Shown: piece by piece, positions 24,720-33,278 of the stretch | Layout: each line of letters starts with the position of its first letter | Numbering within the stretch: the stretch's first letter is position 1 | Origin: Thermodesulfovibrionales bacterium | GTDB taxonomy: Bacteria > Nitrospirota > Thermodesulfovibrionia > Thermodesulfovibrionales > Dissulfurispiraceae | Direction of reading: 5' to 3' | DNA: 38,466 bases | NCBI GenBank assembly: GCA_026415415.1 | Contig: JAOAHE010000012.1 | Span: forward strand, 1-38,466 | The notes under the pieces: model-generated | What the model was told of the DNA's origin: nothing | The model's database searches: none | Seen by the model: the letters and a program-made list of their open reading frames with translations, nothing else | Made by a program: the position numbers and the translations under genes

Positions 24720-25575
24720 AAATCCTCTCGATTTCTGAATAGTCTTTAATGATCTTATAATTCTTAAAATTAGCTTTACTGGCAAGCTCAGAGATGGCAG
24801 AGGCCTGATCTGCTCCAAACTCAAGAATTAGTAATCCATTTTCTTTAAGATACTTTGGGGAATCTTTAAAAATTACTTTATAAAAAGTTAATCCATCTTC
24901 ACCTCCATTTAGTGCCTCAAGAGGTTCATAGTCTTTTATCTCTCTTTGTAAGCTTTTGATATCAGATCGTTTTATGTATGGTGGATTAGAAATTATACAA
25001 TAAGTTTTACCAATCAAGCTAAGACATTCCAAGCTATTAGAAATATCAGCATTTATGAAATGGATATTTTCTATGAGGTTTTCTTTTGCATTTGATGTTG
25101 CATATTGTAAAGCTTTGTGAGAAAAATCAACGCCGTATACTTGTGCTGTAGGAAAATGTTTTGCTAAAGCAAGAGCGATGCACCCACTGCCAGTGCATAA
25201 GTCTATTATAGAAAGGGATTTACCAACTGGATCTAAATTGTTTTTTATTATAGTTAGCTCTTTAATTGCTTCTTCAACAAGGAGTTCTGTTTCTTGGCGA
25301 GGGATTAAAACTCCACTGCCTACCTTAATTTTTAGTCCGAAAAAAGTAACATATCCTAAAATATACTGTATTGGTTCGCCTTTAGATCGCCTACAAACAA
25401 TTTCATCTATGAGTTTTAAATTTTTTTCAGAAAGTATTATTTCGTGAGTATAAAGTTCTGCTTTTGAGATTTTTAATATCTCCGTTATTATTAGCTCTGC
25501 TTCCTTAATGTAATCAATAATCCCCTCTTTTTTTAGCTGATTTGATATATCCTTTAGTTTATCAAGGGCATTCAT
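24697..25575 (-). CDS. prmC: Release factor glutamine methyltransferase
   Basis: This 292-residue SAM-dependent enzyme methylates the Gln of the GGQ motif in release factors. The N-terminal helical domain is followed by PIQYILGYVTFFG, VLIPRQETELLVE, the SAM loop IIDLCTGSGCIALALA (residues 123-138) and the catalytic N197-P-P-Y200 in IISNPPYIKRSD. EALNGGEDGLTFYK is also typical. Length is normal. It has no operon partner: prfA, the usual neighbour, is not nearby. The final 23 bases are shared, antisense, with the end of kdsA. Confidence 0.95.
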   Translation of the reverse strand: MNALDKLKDISNQLKKEGIIDYIKEAELIITEILKISKAELYTHEIILSEKNLKLIDEIVCRRSKGEPIQYILGYVTFFGLKIKVGSGVLIPRQETELLVEEAIKELTIIKNNLDPVGKSLSIIDLCTGSGCIALALAKHFPTAQVYGVDFSHKALQYATSNAKENLIENIHFINADISNSLECLSLIGKTYCIISNPPYIKRSDIKSLQREIKDYEPLEALNGGEDGLTFYKVIFKDSPKYLKENGLLILEFGADQASAISELASKANFKNYKIIKDYSEIERIFIGYKTL

Positions 25576-26385
25576 TCGTATATCTTTTCATAAAGTATAC
25601 AAAAATTCCCTCTTGTAATTATACTTAAAAACTACATACTAAACTATATATAAGAAAGTTTTATGTTCGTAAAAGAGTAAAATAAAATTCTGTTAATTCT
25701 CACTATTGATTTTTGACTTTCTCTTTATGCACTTCATTTGGGTGTTCTTTTTTTTCTTTTAGAAAATCTTTACCATTTTCCCGTCTACCTTTGAAAAAGT
25801 TGTTATTTTCCTTTAATATTCCTTTTAAGCAGTATTTTTTCTTTTTTTTGTGATACTCTTAATTTTATGCTCCCTTGTTTAGAAGAGCATTTATTTTTAT
25901 TCCTCTTCATATGGGAGAGGAATAAAGTGAGGGTATAATCCTCCTTACTTAGCATAAAGATGTAAGGTATAAAAACTAATACCTTACTTAACCTTCCATT
26001 AAACTGATAGGAGGAAAATCATTGTAGGGAAATTTCATATCCTTCTCCTTTTGATAAAAGATTAAAATTGAAGATTAATCCCCTCTCTTAGATTAAAAGG
26101 AAGGTAAGGAGAGTTAGAAGGGATATTATTCTTATAAAACTTCAATGTCTCACCTTCATCTTTAACTTTATAAACTGCTTTTATTTTTGATATGAAGATA
26201 CCTTGTCTTAGTGCTATTGACTTTTTAAATTTGATAAAATTTTAAGTTCATGGATGGATACCCCTTTTGTTAATTATAAAGGTATAAAGATTTTTCTAAT
26301 AGATTTTTTTGAAGAGCCTTATGAATTTGACTTATCTAAACATTCTCTTTTACAATAGATATTTAGTTTAAATAATACTAATAAA
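25576..26385. other. 810-base gap with strongly T-rich plus strand and a hairpin, ahead of the tRNA cluster
   Basis: From about 25680 to 25910 the plus strand is dominated by pyrimidine runs (repeated T with C). A perfect 11-pair hairpin lies at 25896-25906 and 25916-25926 (TTTATTCCTCT with AGAGGAATAAA, 9-base loop). A second short stem pairs CCTTAC with GTAAGG near 25950-25975. A 34-codon frame at 26254-26358 has no ribosome binding site, and I do not call it a gene. The tRNA promoter should lie near the end, but no clear box pair is seen. The region could be decayed sequence or an unrecognised RNA. Confidence 0.4.
25896..25926. repeat. Perfect 11-pair inverted repeat
   Basis: TTTATTCCTCT and AGAGGAATAAA flank the 9-base spacer TCATATGGG. 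On the plus strand the stem is followed by GTGAGG and not by T residues, and on the minus strand by AATAAATGCTC, so it does not look like an intrinsic terminator in either direction. Function is unknown. Confidence 0.6.
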
Positions 26386-26464
<79 letters not shown>

Positions 26465-26505
26465 TTGTTAGGCTACTTAAATCTTTTTCATTTTTGGCTC
26501 CTATT

Positions 26506-26579
<74 letters not shown>

Positions 26580-26580
26580 T

Positions 26581-26657
26581 GGTGGGCGTAGTTCAATGGT
26601 TAGAGCACTGGACTGTGGCTCCAGTTGTTGGGGGTTCGAATCCCCTCGCCCACCCCA
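26581..26657 (+). tRNA. tRNA-His (anticodon GTG) with encoded G-1 and CCA
   Basis: The acceptor stem GTGGGCG (26582-26588) pairs with CGCCCAC. The extra G at 26581 faces discriminator C at 26654, the identity pair of bacterial tRNA-His. The anticodon arm is CTGGA, loop CTGTGGC, TCCAG, giving anticodon GTG. Unlike its two neighbours, it has the CCA end encoded (26655-26657). It starts one base after the end of tRNA-Arg, so they are surely one transcript. Confidence 0.96.
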
Positions 26658-27033
26658 ATCTCAAACCTTTCGCTGTGATTATTTGTAGCGCTTTTGTAAA
26701 CACCAGGTGAAATTTGTTCTTTTTTCTATATATATATAAATCTTTTAATCTTCCTTAAGGCTATTTAGTTATACACATCTGTGCTAATATAATTTATTAC
26801 ACTAAGAAGGTTGTTGGTAAAATTTTTACTTTTAGAAATTCTCAGAAGATAGTGTTGCAGTTTTTATAACTAATTTTAACTATAGACATAACTATAAAAG
26901 TATAAATTAAGGTAGGCCAAACTCTATAATTACCAAAGCCTTTTGTTAGATACGATAAAAATGTCTTTTGTAATTAAGGTAGGTATAAGGCGTGTAATTA
27001 GAAAACATAGTTTTTAAATGGTAGCTGGGCTTT
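26658..27033. other. 376-base gap between tRNA-His and the rRNA/tRNA methyltransferase gene
   Basis: No gene is seen. The 12-mer AATTAAGGTAGG occurs twice in direct orientation (26905-26916 and 26972-26983), which may be chance. No strong terminator is visible after the tRNA cluster. Confidence 0.4.
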
Positions 27034-27843
27034 TTAAATAATTCTTTTTTTTTTGACTCTTTGTCTCATAACTTCATACAAACACACCGTTGTAGCCATT
27101 GCTACATTTAGGCTTTCTGCTTTTCCAATAATAGGTATCCTAAATACTTCATGTGCGTTCTTGAGTAAATTGAGGGAGACTCCAGATGATTCATTGCCAA
27201 AAATAAGAGCAATAGATTTGTTGAATTTTACTTCAAAAATTGTCTTTTTGGCCTTTGAACTTGTTGCAAAAATTTCAATATGGTTTCTTAAAAAGAAGTC
27301 TAAAGCTTCTTCTGTATTATTTTTGATTATAGGGATATTGAATATACTACCTGCAGTTGCTCTTAATACTTTAGAATTAAAAGGATTACATGAAGCAGGT
27401 AAGATCACAACAGCATTAGCACCGAAGGCATCAGCAGACCTTATTATAGTTCCTAAGTTACCTGGGTCTTGTATGCTGTCACAGACAACGAAAAGGGAGT
27501 TATTAATGTTATAAACATCTGAAAGCTTAGCTAATTTATAATGAACTATGCCTATTATGCCTTGAGGTGTTTCTGTGTCAGCAAGTTGGGAAAATATTTT
27601 ATTAGTTACAATATAGGAATTTTGAGTTTGGTGAAGCAAATTTTTACAATCTTTTTTAAGAAAATAATCCTCTCTCATAAATAGGGTTACTATGCTGCTG
27701 TAAGGTGATTTAATAGCCATCTTGATGAGGTGAGGTCCTTCTACAAGAAAGAGGTCTTTAAAATCCTTAGGATTCTTTTTAATGTTAAGTGCTTCTTTTA
27801 TAATCTGATTTGAAGAGCTGGTTATAATTTTAGGTCTTTCCAT
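27034..27843 (-). CDS. SpoU/TrmH-family RNA 2'-O-ribose methyltransferase
   Basis: This 269-residue protein has an N-terminal substrate-binding domain (ITSSSNQIIKEALNIKK, FLVEGPHLIKMA) and a C-terminal SPOUT knot. The knot shows the three family motifs: GNLGTIIRSADAFGANAVVIL, ALIFGNESSGVSLNLL, and IPIIGKAESLNVAMATTVCLYEV. The catalytic Arg of motif 1 and the Asn-Glu of motif 2 are present. The layout is closest to the RlmB/TsnR-like group acting on 23S rRNA, but the target nucleotide cannot be told. It is the last gene of the long minus-strand run starting at mtnP. Confidence 0.9.
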   Translation of the reverse strand: MERPKIITSSSNQIIKEALNIKKNPKDFKDLFLVEGPHLIKMAIKSPYSSIVTLFMREDYFLKKDCKNLLHQTQNSYIVTNKIFSQLADTETPQGIIGIVHYKLAKLSDVYNINNSLFVVCDSIQDPGNLGTIIRSADAFGANAVVILPASCNPFNSKVLRATAGSIFNIPIIKNNTEEALDFFLRNHIEIFATSSKAKKTIFEVKFNKSIALIFGNESSGVSLNLLKNAHEVFRIPIIGKAESLNVAMATTVCLYEVMRQRVKKKRII

Positions 27844-27888
27844 TATTTAGTTGTAATAATATATAAAATTAACTGGATAAACAAAGTC

Positions 27889-28236
27889 TTAACATGTAAG
27901 ATGTAGACAAGCTACGGTTTTTTTAAATTCTCTGTCTGAAAGGCTATTTATAAGCTCAATTGCATCAGGTGTATTTTTAATATGAATGAATTTAATTTTT
28001 TCTTTTAAAGTTCTTATTAACTCTTTACAAACCCTCATTCTTCCGAAATAGCCAGTGCCTATTATGAAAGTGTCCTTTTTGAGGTCTATCACTTTTTCTA
28101 AATCTTTTAACTGTAATAGATGCCCTTCATTTCGCCACCAAGGGCTGATAACAAAATCAGAGGTTATTATTAAATCTGCAGTGTAAATCTTGTCTTCAAA
28201 CATTAACTTGCCGAAAGAATAGTCTTTAATTTTCAT
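27889..28236 (-). CDS. Mth938/DUF498-like small protein
   Basis: This 115-residue protein matches the Mth938 fold family (related to human AAMDC and NDUFAF3): an N-terminal strand pair (IKDYSFGKLMFEDKIYTADLIIT), then ISPWWRNEGHLLQLKDL, then DTFIIGTGYFGRMRV, which corresponds to the conserved glycine loop, and a final helix DAIELINSL. Relatives assist respiratory complex I assembly in mitochondria; the bacterial role is unknown. Two bases separate it from ubiB, so the two are cotranscribed, which hints at a link to quinone or respiration, by inference only. Confidence 0.82.
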   Translation of the reverse strand: MKIKDYSFGKLMFEDKIYTADLIITSDFVISPWWRNEGHLLQLKDLEKVIDLKKDTFIIGTGYFGRMRVCKELIRTLKEKIKFIHIKNTPDAIELINSLSDREFKKTVACLHLTC

Positions 28237-28238
28237 TT

Positions 28239-29936
28239 TTAAAGTCTACCAGATCGAATGATGGATATAATTAGCCAAACACCAAGAAAAAAAGCAAAAC
28301 CAAAGGCTAAAAGGCCTAAAAAGGAAAAACCAAAGATCCTTGGCTCTACACCTGCGGCGTGCATTATAGCTGAACTTAAAATTATCGAACTTACCACCAT
28401 AGCGAAAGCTATTCTATTGCTTGCTTTGTCCATATCCTTAATGAAATCAGGCAGGTTTACATGAAACATCTTGACTTGAATTTCATCTTTTAAGGCTTTT
28501 TTAAGAAGTTTTGTCATACTTTTTGGAAGAAACAATAAGAAATCACTCAAATCAATTACATTTTTCTTTGTTTTTTCATAAAGGGTTGAAGGACTTACTC
28601 GTCTCATTACTATTCTTGATGCATACGGTTCAGCTTCAGCAATGATATCTAAATCTGGTTCTAAGTGCCTTATTAAGTTTTCAAGGATTAATAAAGTCTT
28701 ATCAATAAGGAGTAGGTCTGAAGGTATCCTTAGCCTATATTTTGTAGCTAATCTGATAAGAGTCTCCATGTATTGAGCAAAATCTATTTGTCTAATTTTA
28801 AGTCCGTATAAAGGCTCAAGTACATCTCTTAAGTCTGTTTTGAATTCTCTTCTGAATGATTCAATATCTATGTCTTCAGGAACTACGCCTAACTCAATAT
28901 ATTGGTCTATAAGACGATCAAAATCTCTATTTATAATTGCAATAAAGGTATTTGCAATAATGTCTTTAAGCTCATCAGATACTCTACCAACTATACCAAA
29001 ATCTAAAAAACATATTACCCCATCATCTCTGATAAGGATATTACCAGGATGAGGGTCGGCATGAAAAAAGCCGTTTTCAAGTATCTGTTTAAAATAGAGC
29101 TCTATGCAGGTTTTTGAAATCTTTTTCTTATCAAGATTTAAGGCATCTATTGCTTTTATATTATCAATTCTGACGCCATCTACAAATTCCATAACTAGGA
29201 CTTTTTCTGTTGTGTATTCTTCATAAACCTCTGGGAAATGAACATTGGGATTATTTTGAAAGTCTAAAGAAAACTTAAGACAGTTCCGTGCTTCCAAAAG
29301 AAAATTAAGTTCCTTAGATATGGATTTAGAGAATTCCTCCACTATCCCAGTAGGATTGAAAAATCTACTTTCAGGGACATATTTTAAAAGCAAGCGAGCG
29401 ATTATATTAAGAATATTTAAGTCTGCTTCTATTACCTCTTTGATATTAGGTCTTTGGACTTTAACAGCTACACTTCTACCATTGTGCAATAAAGCTTTAT
29501 GTACTTGCGCGATTGAAGCAGCAGCTATAGGTGTCTTATTAAAATCAAGGAAAATCTTCTCTAATGGTTTATTCAGTTCTTCTTCTATTATCTGCTTTAT
29601 ACTCTCAAACTCAAAAGGAGGCACCTCATCTTGGAGCTTCTTAAACTCGTTTGCATATTCTACAGTTATAAGGTCTGGGCGTGAGGCTAAAAGCTGGGCT
29701 AATTTTATAAAAGAAGGACCTAACTCTGCAAAAGCAAATCTTAGTCTCTCTGGGACAGTAGGTCCTTTTAGTGCTGGCCATATGCCAAAGGTTTTAAGCC
29801 TTCTTTTGAAGGGAATATATCTGCCAAGTTGAATTTGATCAATAATTTGTCCAAACCCATACTTGAGAAAAACATTAACGATCTGCTGAAGTCTTCTTGC
29901 AGATTTAAATCTCCTTGTGAGATTTCCGATTTCCAC
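28239..29936 (-). CDS. ABC1/UbiB-family atypical kinase
   Basis: This 565-residue protein has the UbiB layout. The KxGQ region appears as LGPSFIKLAQLLASRPDLI with K-L-A-Q in place of KxGQ. The Ala-rich loop AAASIAQVHKALLHNG replaces the usual Gly-rich loop, and the lysine is in VAVKVQRPNI. Catalytic segments are FFHADPHPGNILI and CFLDFGIVGRV. Two membrane helices close the protein (residues about 505-560, VVSSIILSSAIMHA and LLAFGFAFFLGVWLIISII). Family members are ATPases needed for ubiquinone synthesis in proteobacteria. Here, with menaquinone from the futalosine route likely, the role is probably isoprenoid-lipid extraction or another quinone-related task, by inference. Confidence 0.92.
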   Translation of the reverse strand: MEIGNLTRRFKSARRLQQIVNVFLKYGFGQIIDQIQLGRYIPFKRRLKTFGIWPALKGPTVPERLRFAFAELGPSFIKLAQLLASRPDLITVEYANEFKKLQDEVPPFEFESIKQIIEEELNKPLEKIFLDFNKTPIAAASIAQVHKALLHNGRSVAVKVQRPNIKEVIEADLNILNIIARLLLKYVPESRFFNPTGIVEEFSKSISKELNFLLEARNCLKFSLDFQNNPNVHFPEVYEEYTTEKVLVMEFVDGVRIDNIKAIDALNLDKKKISKTCIELYFKQILENGFFHADPHPGNILIRDDGVICFLDFGIVGRVSDELKDIIANTFIAIINRDFDRLIDQYIELGVVPEDIDIESFRREFKTDLRDVLEPLYGLKIRQIDFAQYMETLIRLATKYRLRIPSDLLLIDKTLLILENLIRHLEPDLDIIAEAEPYASRIVMRRVSPSTLYEKTKKNVIDLSDFLLFLPKSMTKLLKKALKDEIQVKMFHVNLPDFIKDMDKASNRIAFAMVVSSIILSSAIMHAAGVEPRIFGFSFLGLLAFGFAFFLGVWLIISIIRSGRL

Positions 29937-29948
29937 ATGAATACCTTT

Positions 29949-30266
29949 TTAGCTTTGATTACCATCTTTTTGAGCTTTTTCAAGCATCTCAACTCTGGTA
30001 GTTAATTCATCAACTTTCCTCTGTAACCTCTCCAAATCTTCCTTTGCTGGGATGTTCATCTTCTCTAAGGTTTTATTTACTAAATCATAAATATCATTTC
30101 TTAGATCTGCTGTGCTTCTGTTGGCTTTCTCCGTCCATTCTTTAATGATTTTTGCCCCTTGAGATTCACTCAGTTCACCTCTTTTCACTAAATCATCTAT
30201 TGACTCTTTAATCTTCTCCTGAACACCAAGTCCAGCTAAAAGTATATTTCTTAAAAGATCAAACAT
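29949..30266 (-). CDS. Phasin/PhaF-like coiled-coil protein next to ubiB
   Basis: This 105-residue mostly helical protein reads LLRNILLAGLGVQEKIKESIDDLV at the start, LSESQGAKIIKEWTEKANRS in the middle, and a heptad-like end LERLQRKVDELTTRVEMLEKA. The pattern is that of the polyhydroxyalkanoate granule-associated/phasin superfamily small proteins that often precede UbiB-type genes. No PHA synthase is in the window, so granule binding should not be assumed; a coiled-coil partner of UbiB is as likely. Twelve bases separate it from ubiB. GGAGG is visible before the ATG. Confidence 0.75.
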   Translation of the reverse strand: MFDLLRNILLAGLGVQEKIKESIDDLVKRGELSESQGAKIIKEWTEKANRSTADLRNDIYDLVNKTLEKMNIPAKEDLERLQRKVDELTTRVEMLEKAQKDGNQS

Positions 30267-30311
30267 AAGACCTCCACCTTTAAGTTAGTAACTTTTAAAC
30301 TTATTTTTAGA

Positions 30312-32936
30312 TTATATTAAATCATAGACTGTATTGACTGCTCTGTGCAATATTTCTGAGTTTTCTAACTTTGCAACCCCTCCTTGAGCCATATCTGGTT
30401 TACCACCACCTTTACCTCCCATTATTTGGGCTACTTCTTTAAGTATTTTCCCAGCATTATATTTATTTGTAAGGTCTTTTGTAACCATAGCAATTATAGA
30501 AATTTGGCTGTTTTTTTGAGAAAACAAGACAATTATTCCTGAGCCGAGCTTGTCTCTTATACTATCTGCTAATGTCCTCAAGTCTTTTTGTTCAAAATTA
30601 TCAACAATGTAAGAAATTACATTTACTCCTTTAATATTTTTTGCATTATGCAGTATAGATGATGCTAAATCGGAGGCAAGTTTAGATTTTAGGGTCTCTA
30701 TCTCTTTGTCTTTCTCTTTTAGATCTGAAAGAAGTTTTTCAACTCTTTCTATAGCTTTATCAGTCTTTAACATGTTGCTTATTGCATAGAAATCATCTGA
30801 AATTTTCCTTAGATAATTTATAGCTGAAGTACCAGCTAAAGCCTCTATTCTTCTAATACCAGAGGCAATACTACTTTCAGATGCTATGACAAATATTCCT
30901 ATATCTCCTGTTGCTTTACAGTGAGTCCCACCGCACAACTCTAAGCTAACCCCTGGTACCTGGACGACCCTTACTTTCTCACCGTATTTTTCTCCGAATA
31001 AGGCTGTAGCACCTAACTTCAAGGCTTCCTGAATATCAGTAATCTCAGTCTTAACTGGGATATTTTTTAAGATTTTATCATTAACTATATCCTCTATTTC
31101 TCTGATTTCTGATTTGGTTAAAGAATGAAAGTGAGCAAAATCAAAACGTAGTCTATCAGGAGAAACTAAAGAACCAGCTTGTTTTACATGGTCTCCTGCT
31201 ACCTCCCTAAGGGCTGTATGAAGAAGATGGGTAGCAGTATGATGCCTTGCTGTCGATAGTCTACTTTCACTATCTACTTGACAATGTAGTTTGTCCCAAA
31301 CTTTGAGTGAACCTTCTTTTATGATACAGATATGGCTGTGTAGGTCTACTTCTTTTTTAGTGTCTATTACTTCAATTAAGGTGTTATTGTTTTCCATATA
31401 ACCTATATCACCAACTTGTCCACCAGACTCACCATAAAAAGGAGTTAAGTCAAGGAATATTTCAACTTTATCACCTTTATGGGCTTCCAAGATAACTTTT
31501 CCATCTTTTAATATGGCTTTTACAGTAGAGTAAGACTTTAAGGTGTCATACCCTACAAAAATTGTAGGTCCAATCTCTGCTTGTAAGTCTTTGTAAATTG
31601 ATGCTACAGCTGCTTCTTCACCTACCCATGTAGTTCGAGCACGCTCTCTCTGTATTTCCATTTCTTTGTGGAATCCTTCTTCGTCTATCTGCATATGATT
31701 GTCATGAGCTATATCTCTTGCTAAGTCAAGGGGAAAGCCGAAGGTATCGTATAATTTAAACAACTCGTAACCTGGTATAACTTTTTCACCTTTTTTCCTT
31801 AATTTTTCGACAATTTCCTCAATAATTCTTACCCCTTGTTCAAGGGTTCGGGTGAATTTTTCTTCTTCAAAGGCTAAAAGTTTGGTAACTCTTTCCTTTT
31901 CGTGAGCGATTTCTGGATATGCTCCCCCCATTGCTTCTACTACTGAGTCAATCAGTTTATATAGTACTGCACCTTCCAGTCCAAGGAGTTTAGCGTGTCT
32001 TGAGGCTCTCCTAATAATTCTTCTTAATACATATCCTCTGCCTTCATTTGAAGGCATAAGCCCTTCACATAGTAAAAAGGTAATAGACCTTATATGGTCT
32101 GCTATAACTCTAATGGATATATCTATGTGGGGATTAGATTTAAATTTAACTTTAGCAAGAGACTCTATTGAGGATATTATAGGTGCAAATACATCTATCT
32201 CAAAATTACTTTTTTTTCCTTGCAGGATTGCTGATATTCTTTCAAGTCCCATACCTGTATCTATACTGGGTTTTGGCAGTGGAGTTAGATTACCTGTTTC
32301 TTCTCTGTTGTATTGCATGAAAACAAGGTTCCAGAGCTCTAAGAAGCGGTCACAATCACAACCTATTTTACATTCTGCCTTTCCACAACCTGCCTCAGGA
32401 CCTTGATCAATTAGTATCTCGGAACAAGGTCCACAAGGACCTGTATCCCCCATTCTCCAAAAATTGTCTTTTTCACCAAATCTAACAATTCTGTGAGCTG
32501 GAACACCTGTTAATTCTTGCCATAACTGTTCAGCTTCATCATCTTTTTCAAAAACTGAGATCCAAAGTTTGTCAGGTGGTAGTTTAAACCACTCAATGAA
32601 GAGTTCCCACGCAAAAAGTATGGCATCTTTTTTAAAATAATCTCCAAAAGAAAAGTTGCCGAGCATCTCAAAAAAGGTATGATGTCTTGCCGTATGTCCT
32701 ACATTTTCAAGATCACTATGTTTACCGCCAGCTCTCATACATTTTTGAGCACTTGCAGCTCTTTTATAACTTCTAACTTCAGTTCCTAAAAAGACGTCTT
32801 TGAACTGAACCATTCCAGCAGTTGTAAAGTATAAAGAGGGGTCATTTTTGGGGATGAGGGATGAGCTTTTGACAATCTCGTGTCCTTTAGATCTGAAAAA
32901 CTCTAAAAAGGCTTTTCTAATCTCTGCTGTTTTCAT
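30312..32936 (-). CDS. alaS: Alanyl-tRNA synthetase
   Basis: This 874-residue protein has all domains. The class II catalytic core begins with IRKAFLEFFRSKGHEIVKSSS and SLYFTTAGMVQFKDVFLG, and continues through HHTFFEMLGNFSFGDYFK and DTGPCGPCSEI. The editing domain has zinc-binding HTATHLLHTALREV and LELCGGTHCKATGDIGIF. The C-terminal DHHA1 domain ends GGKGGGKPDMAQGG. An extra Cys-rich insertion near EAGCGKAECKIGCDCDRF may bind zinc. Length is typical. It starts two bases after the BamE-like gene stop and shares the recA operon, a common recA-alaS linkage, though recX is absent here. Confidence 0.97.
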   Translation of the reverse strand: MKTAEIRKAFLEFFRSKGHEIVKSSSLIPKNDPSLYFTTAGMVQFKDVFLGTEVRSYKRAASAQKCMRAGGKHSDLENVGHTARHHTFFEMLGNFSFGDYFKKDAILFAWELFIEWFKLPPDKLWISVFEKDDEAEQLWQELTGVPAHRIVRFGEKDNFWRMGDTGPCGPCSEILIDQGPEAGCGKAECKIGCDCDRFLELWNLVFMQYNREETGNLTPLPKPSIDTGMGLERISAILQGKKSNFEIDVFAPIISSIESLAKVKFKSNPHIDISIRVIADHIRSITFLLCEGLMPSNEGRGYVLRRIIRRASRHAKLLGLEGAVLYKLIDSVVEAMGGAYPEIAHEKERVTKLLAFEEEKFTRTLEQGVRIIEEIVEKLRKKGEKVIPGYELFKLYDTFGFPLDLARDIAHDNHMQIDEEGFHKEMEIQRERARTTWVGEEAAVASIYKDLQAEIGPTIFVGYDTLKSYSTVKAILKDGKVILEAHKGDKVEIFLDLTPFYGESGGQVGDIGYMENNNTLIEVIDTKKEVDLHSHICIIKEGSLKVWDKLHCQVDSESRLSTARHHTATHLLHTALREVAGDHVKQAGSLVSPDRLRFDFAHFHSLTKSEIREIEDIVNDKILKNIPVKTEITDIQEALKLGATALFGEKYGEKVRVVQVPGVSLELCGGTHCKATGDIGIFVIASESSIASGIRRIEALAGTSAINYLRKISDDFYAISNMLKTDKAIERVEKLLSDLKEKDKEIETLKSKLASDLASSILHNAKNIKGVNVISYIVDNFEQKDLRTLADSIRDKLGSGIIVLFSQKNSQISIIAMVTKDLTNKYNAGKILKEVAQIMGGKGGGKPDMAQGGVAKLENSEILHRAVNTVYDLI

Positions 32937-32938
32937 CT

Positions 32939-33277
32939 CTACTCCTGTTTAATCGTTTTTTCAGAATCAGGTATTACATAATATAGCTTACCATCGAGAA
33001 AGAAAAGCCTTCTTTGCTCAAATATCCCAGCTGTGGTGTAAATCCATTCCTCTCGTTGTTTTCCATCCATAGGCTCTAATACCCTTATAGAGTTGGGGGA
33101 GCCCCAAGCATATCTTACTTGTTGAGTGGTCATTCCTAAAGCTACCTCTCCTTTAATGATCTTTTCTTGTATCTCTATTGGGAAGCCTTTTATCTCTTCA
33201 TTTGTGAATCTTACTGGTGCTGTGGTACATCCAGATATTAAAAATAGTAGTAAAAGACCAAGGGCGAATTTTCTCAT
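32939..33277 (-). CDS. BamE/SmpA-like outer membrane lipoprotein
   Basis: This 112-residue protein has a lipoprotein signal (ALGLLLLFLISGC, lipidated C17). A small domain resembles SmpA/OmlA: GEVALGMTTQQVRYAWGSP, where G-M-T-x-x-Q-V is the conserved helix start and W-G-x-P follows, then EEWIYTT and RRLFFLDGKLYYV strands. BamE assists outer membrane protein insertion, but many lipoproteins share this fold, so the exact role is open. It is tucked between recA and alaS with one- and two-base gaps, an unusual position for an envelope protein. Confidence 0.8.
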   Translation of the reverse strand: MRKFALGLLLLFLISGCTTAPVRFTNEEIKGFPIEIQEKIIKGEVALGMTTQQVRYAWGSPNSIRVLEPMDGKQREEWIYTTAGIFEQRRLFFLDGKLYYVIPDSEKTIKQE

Positions 33278-33278
33278 T

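Noticed and set aside
26254-26358. 34-codon frame on the plus strand before the tRNA cluster
   Set aside because: It has no ribosome binding site, no recognisable family and no neighbour; a frame of that size is expected by chance.
29768-29992. 74-codon minus-strand frame overlapping the phasin-like and ubiB genes
   Set aside because: It is an out-of-frame shadow over the ubiB start region. Both flanking genes have good ribosome binding sites and family matches.
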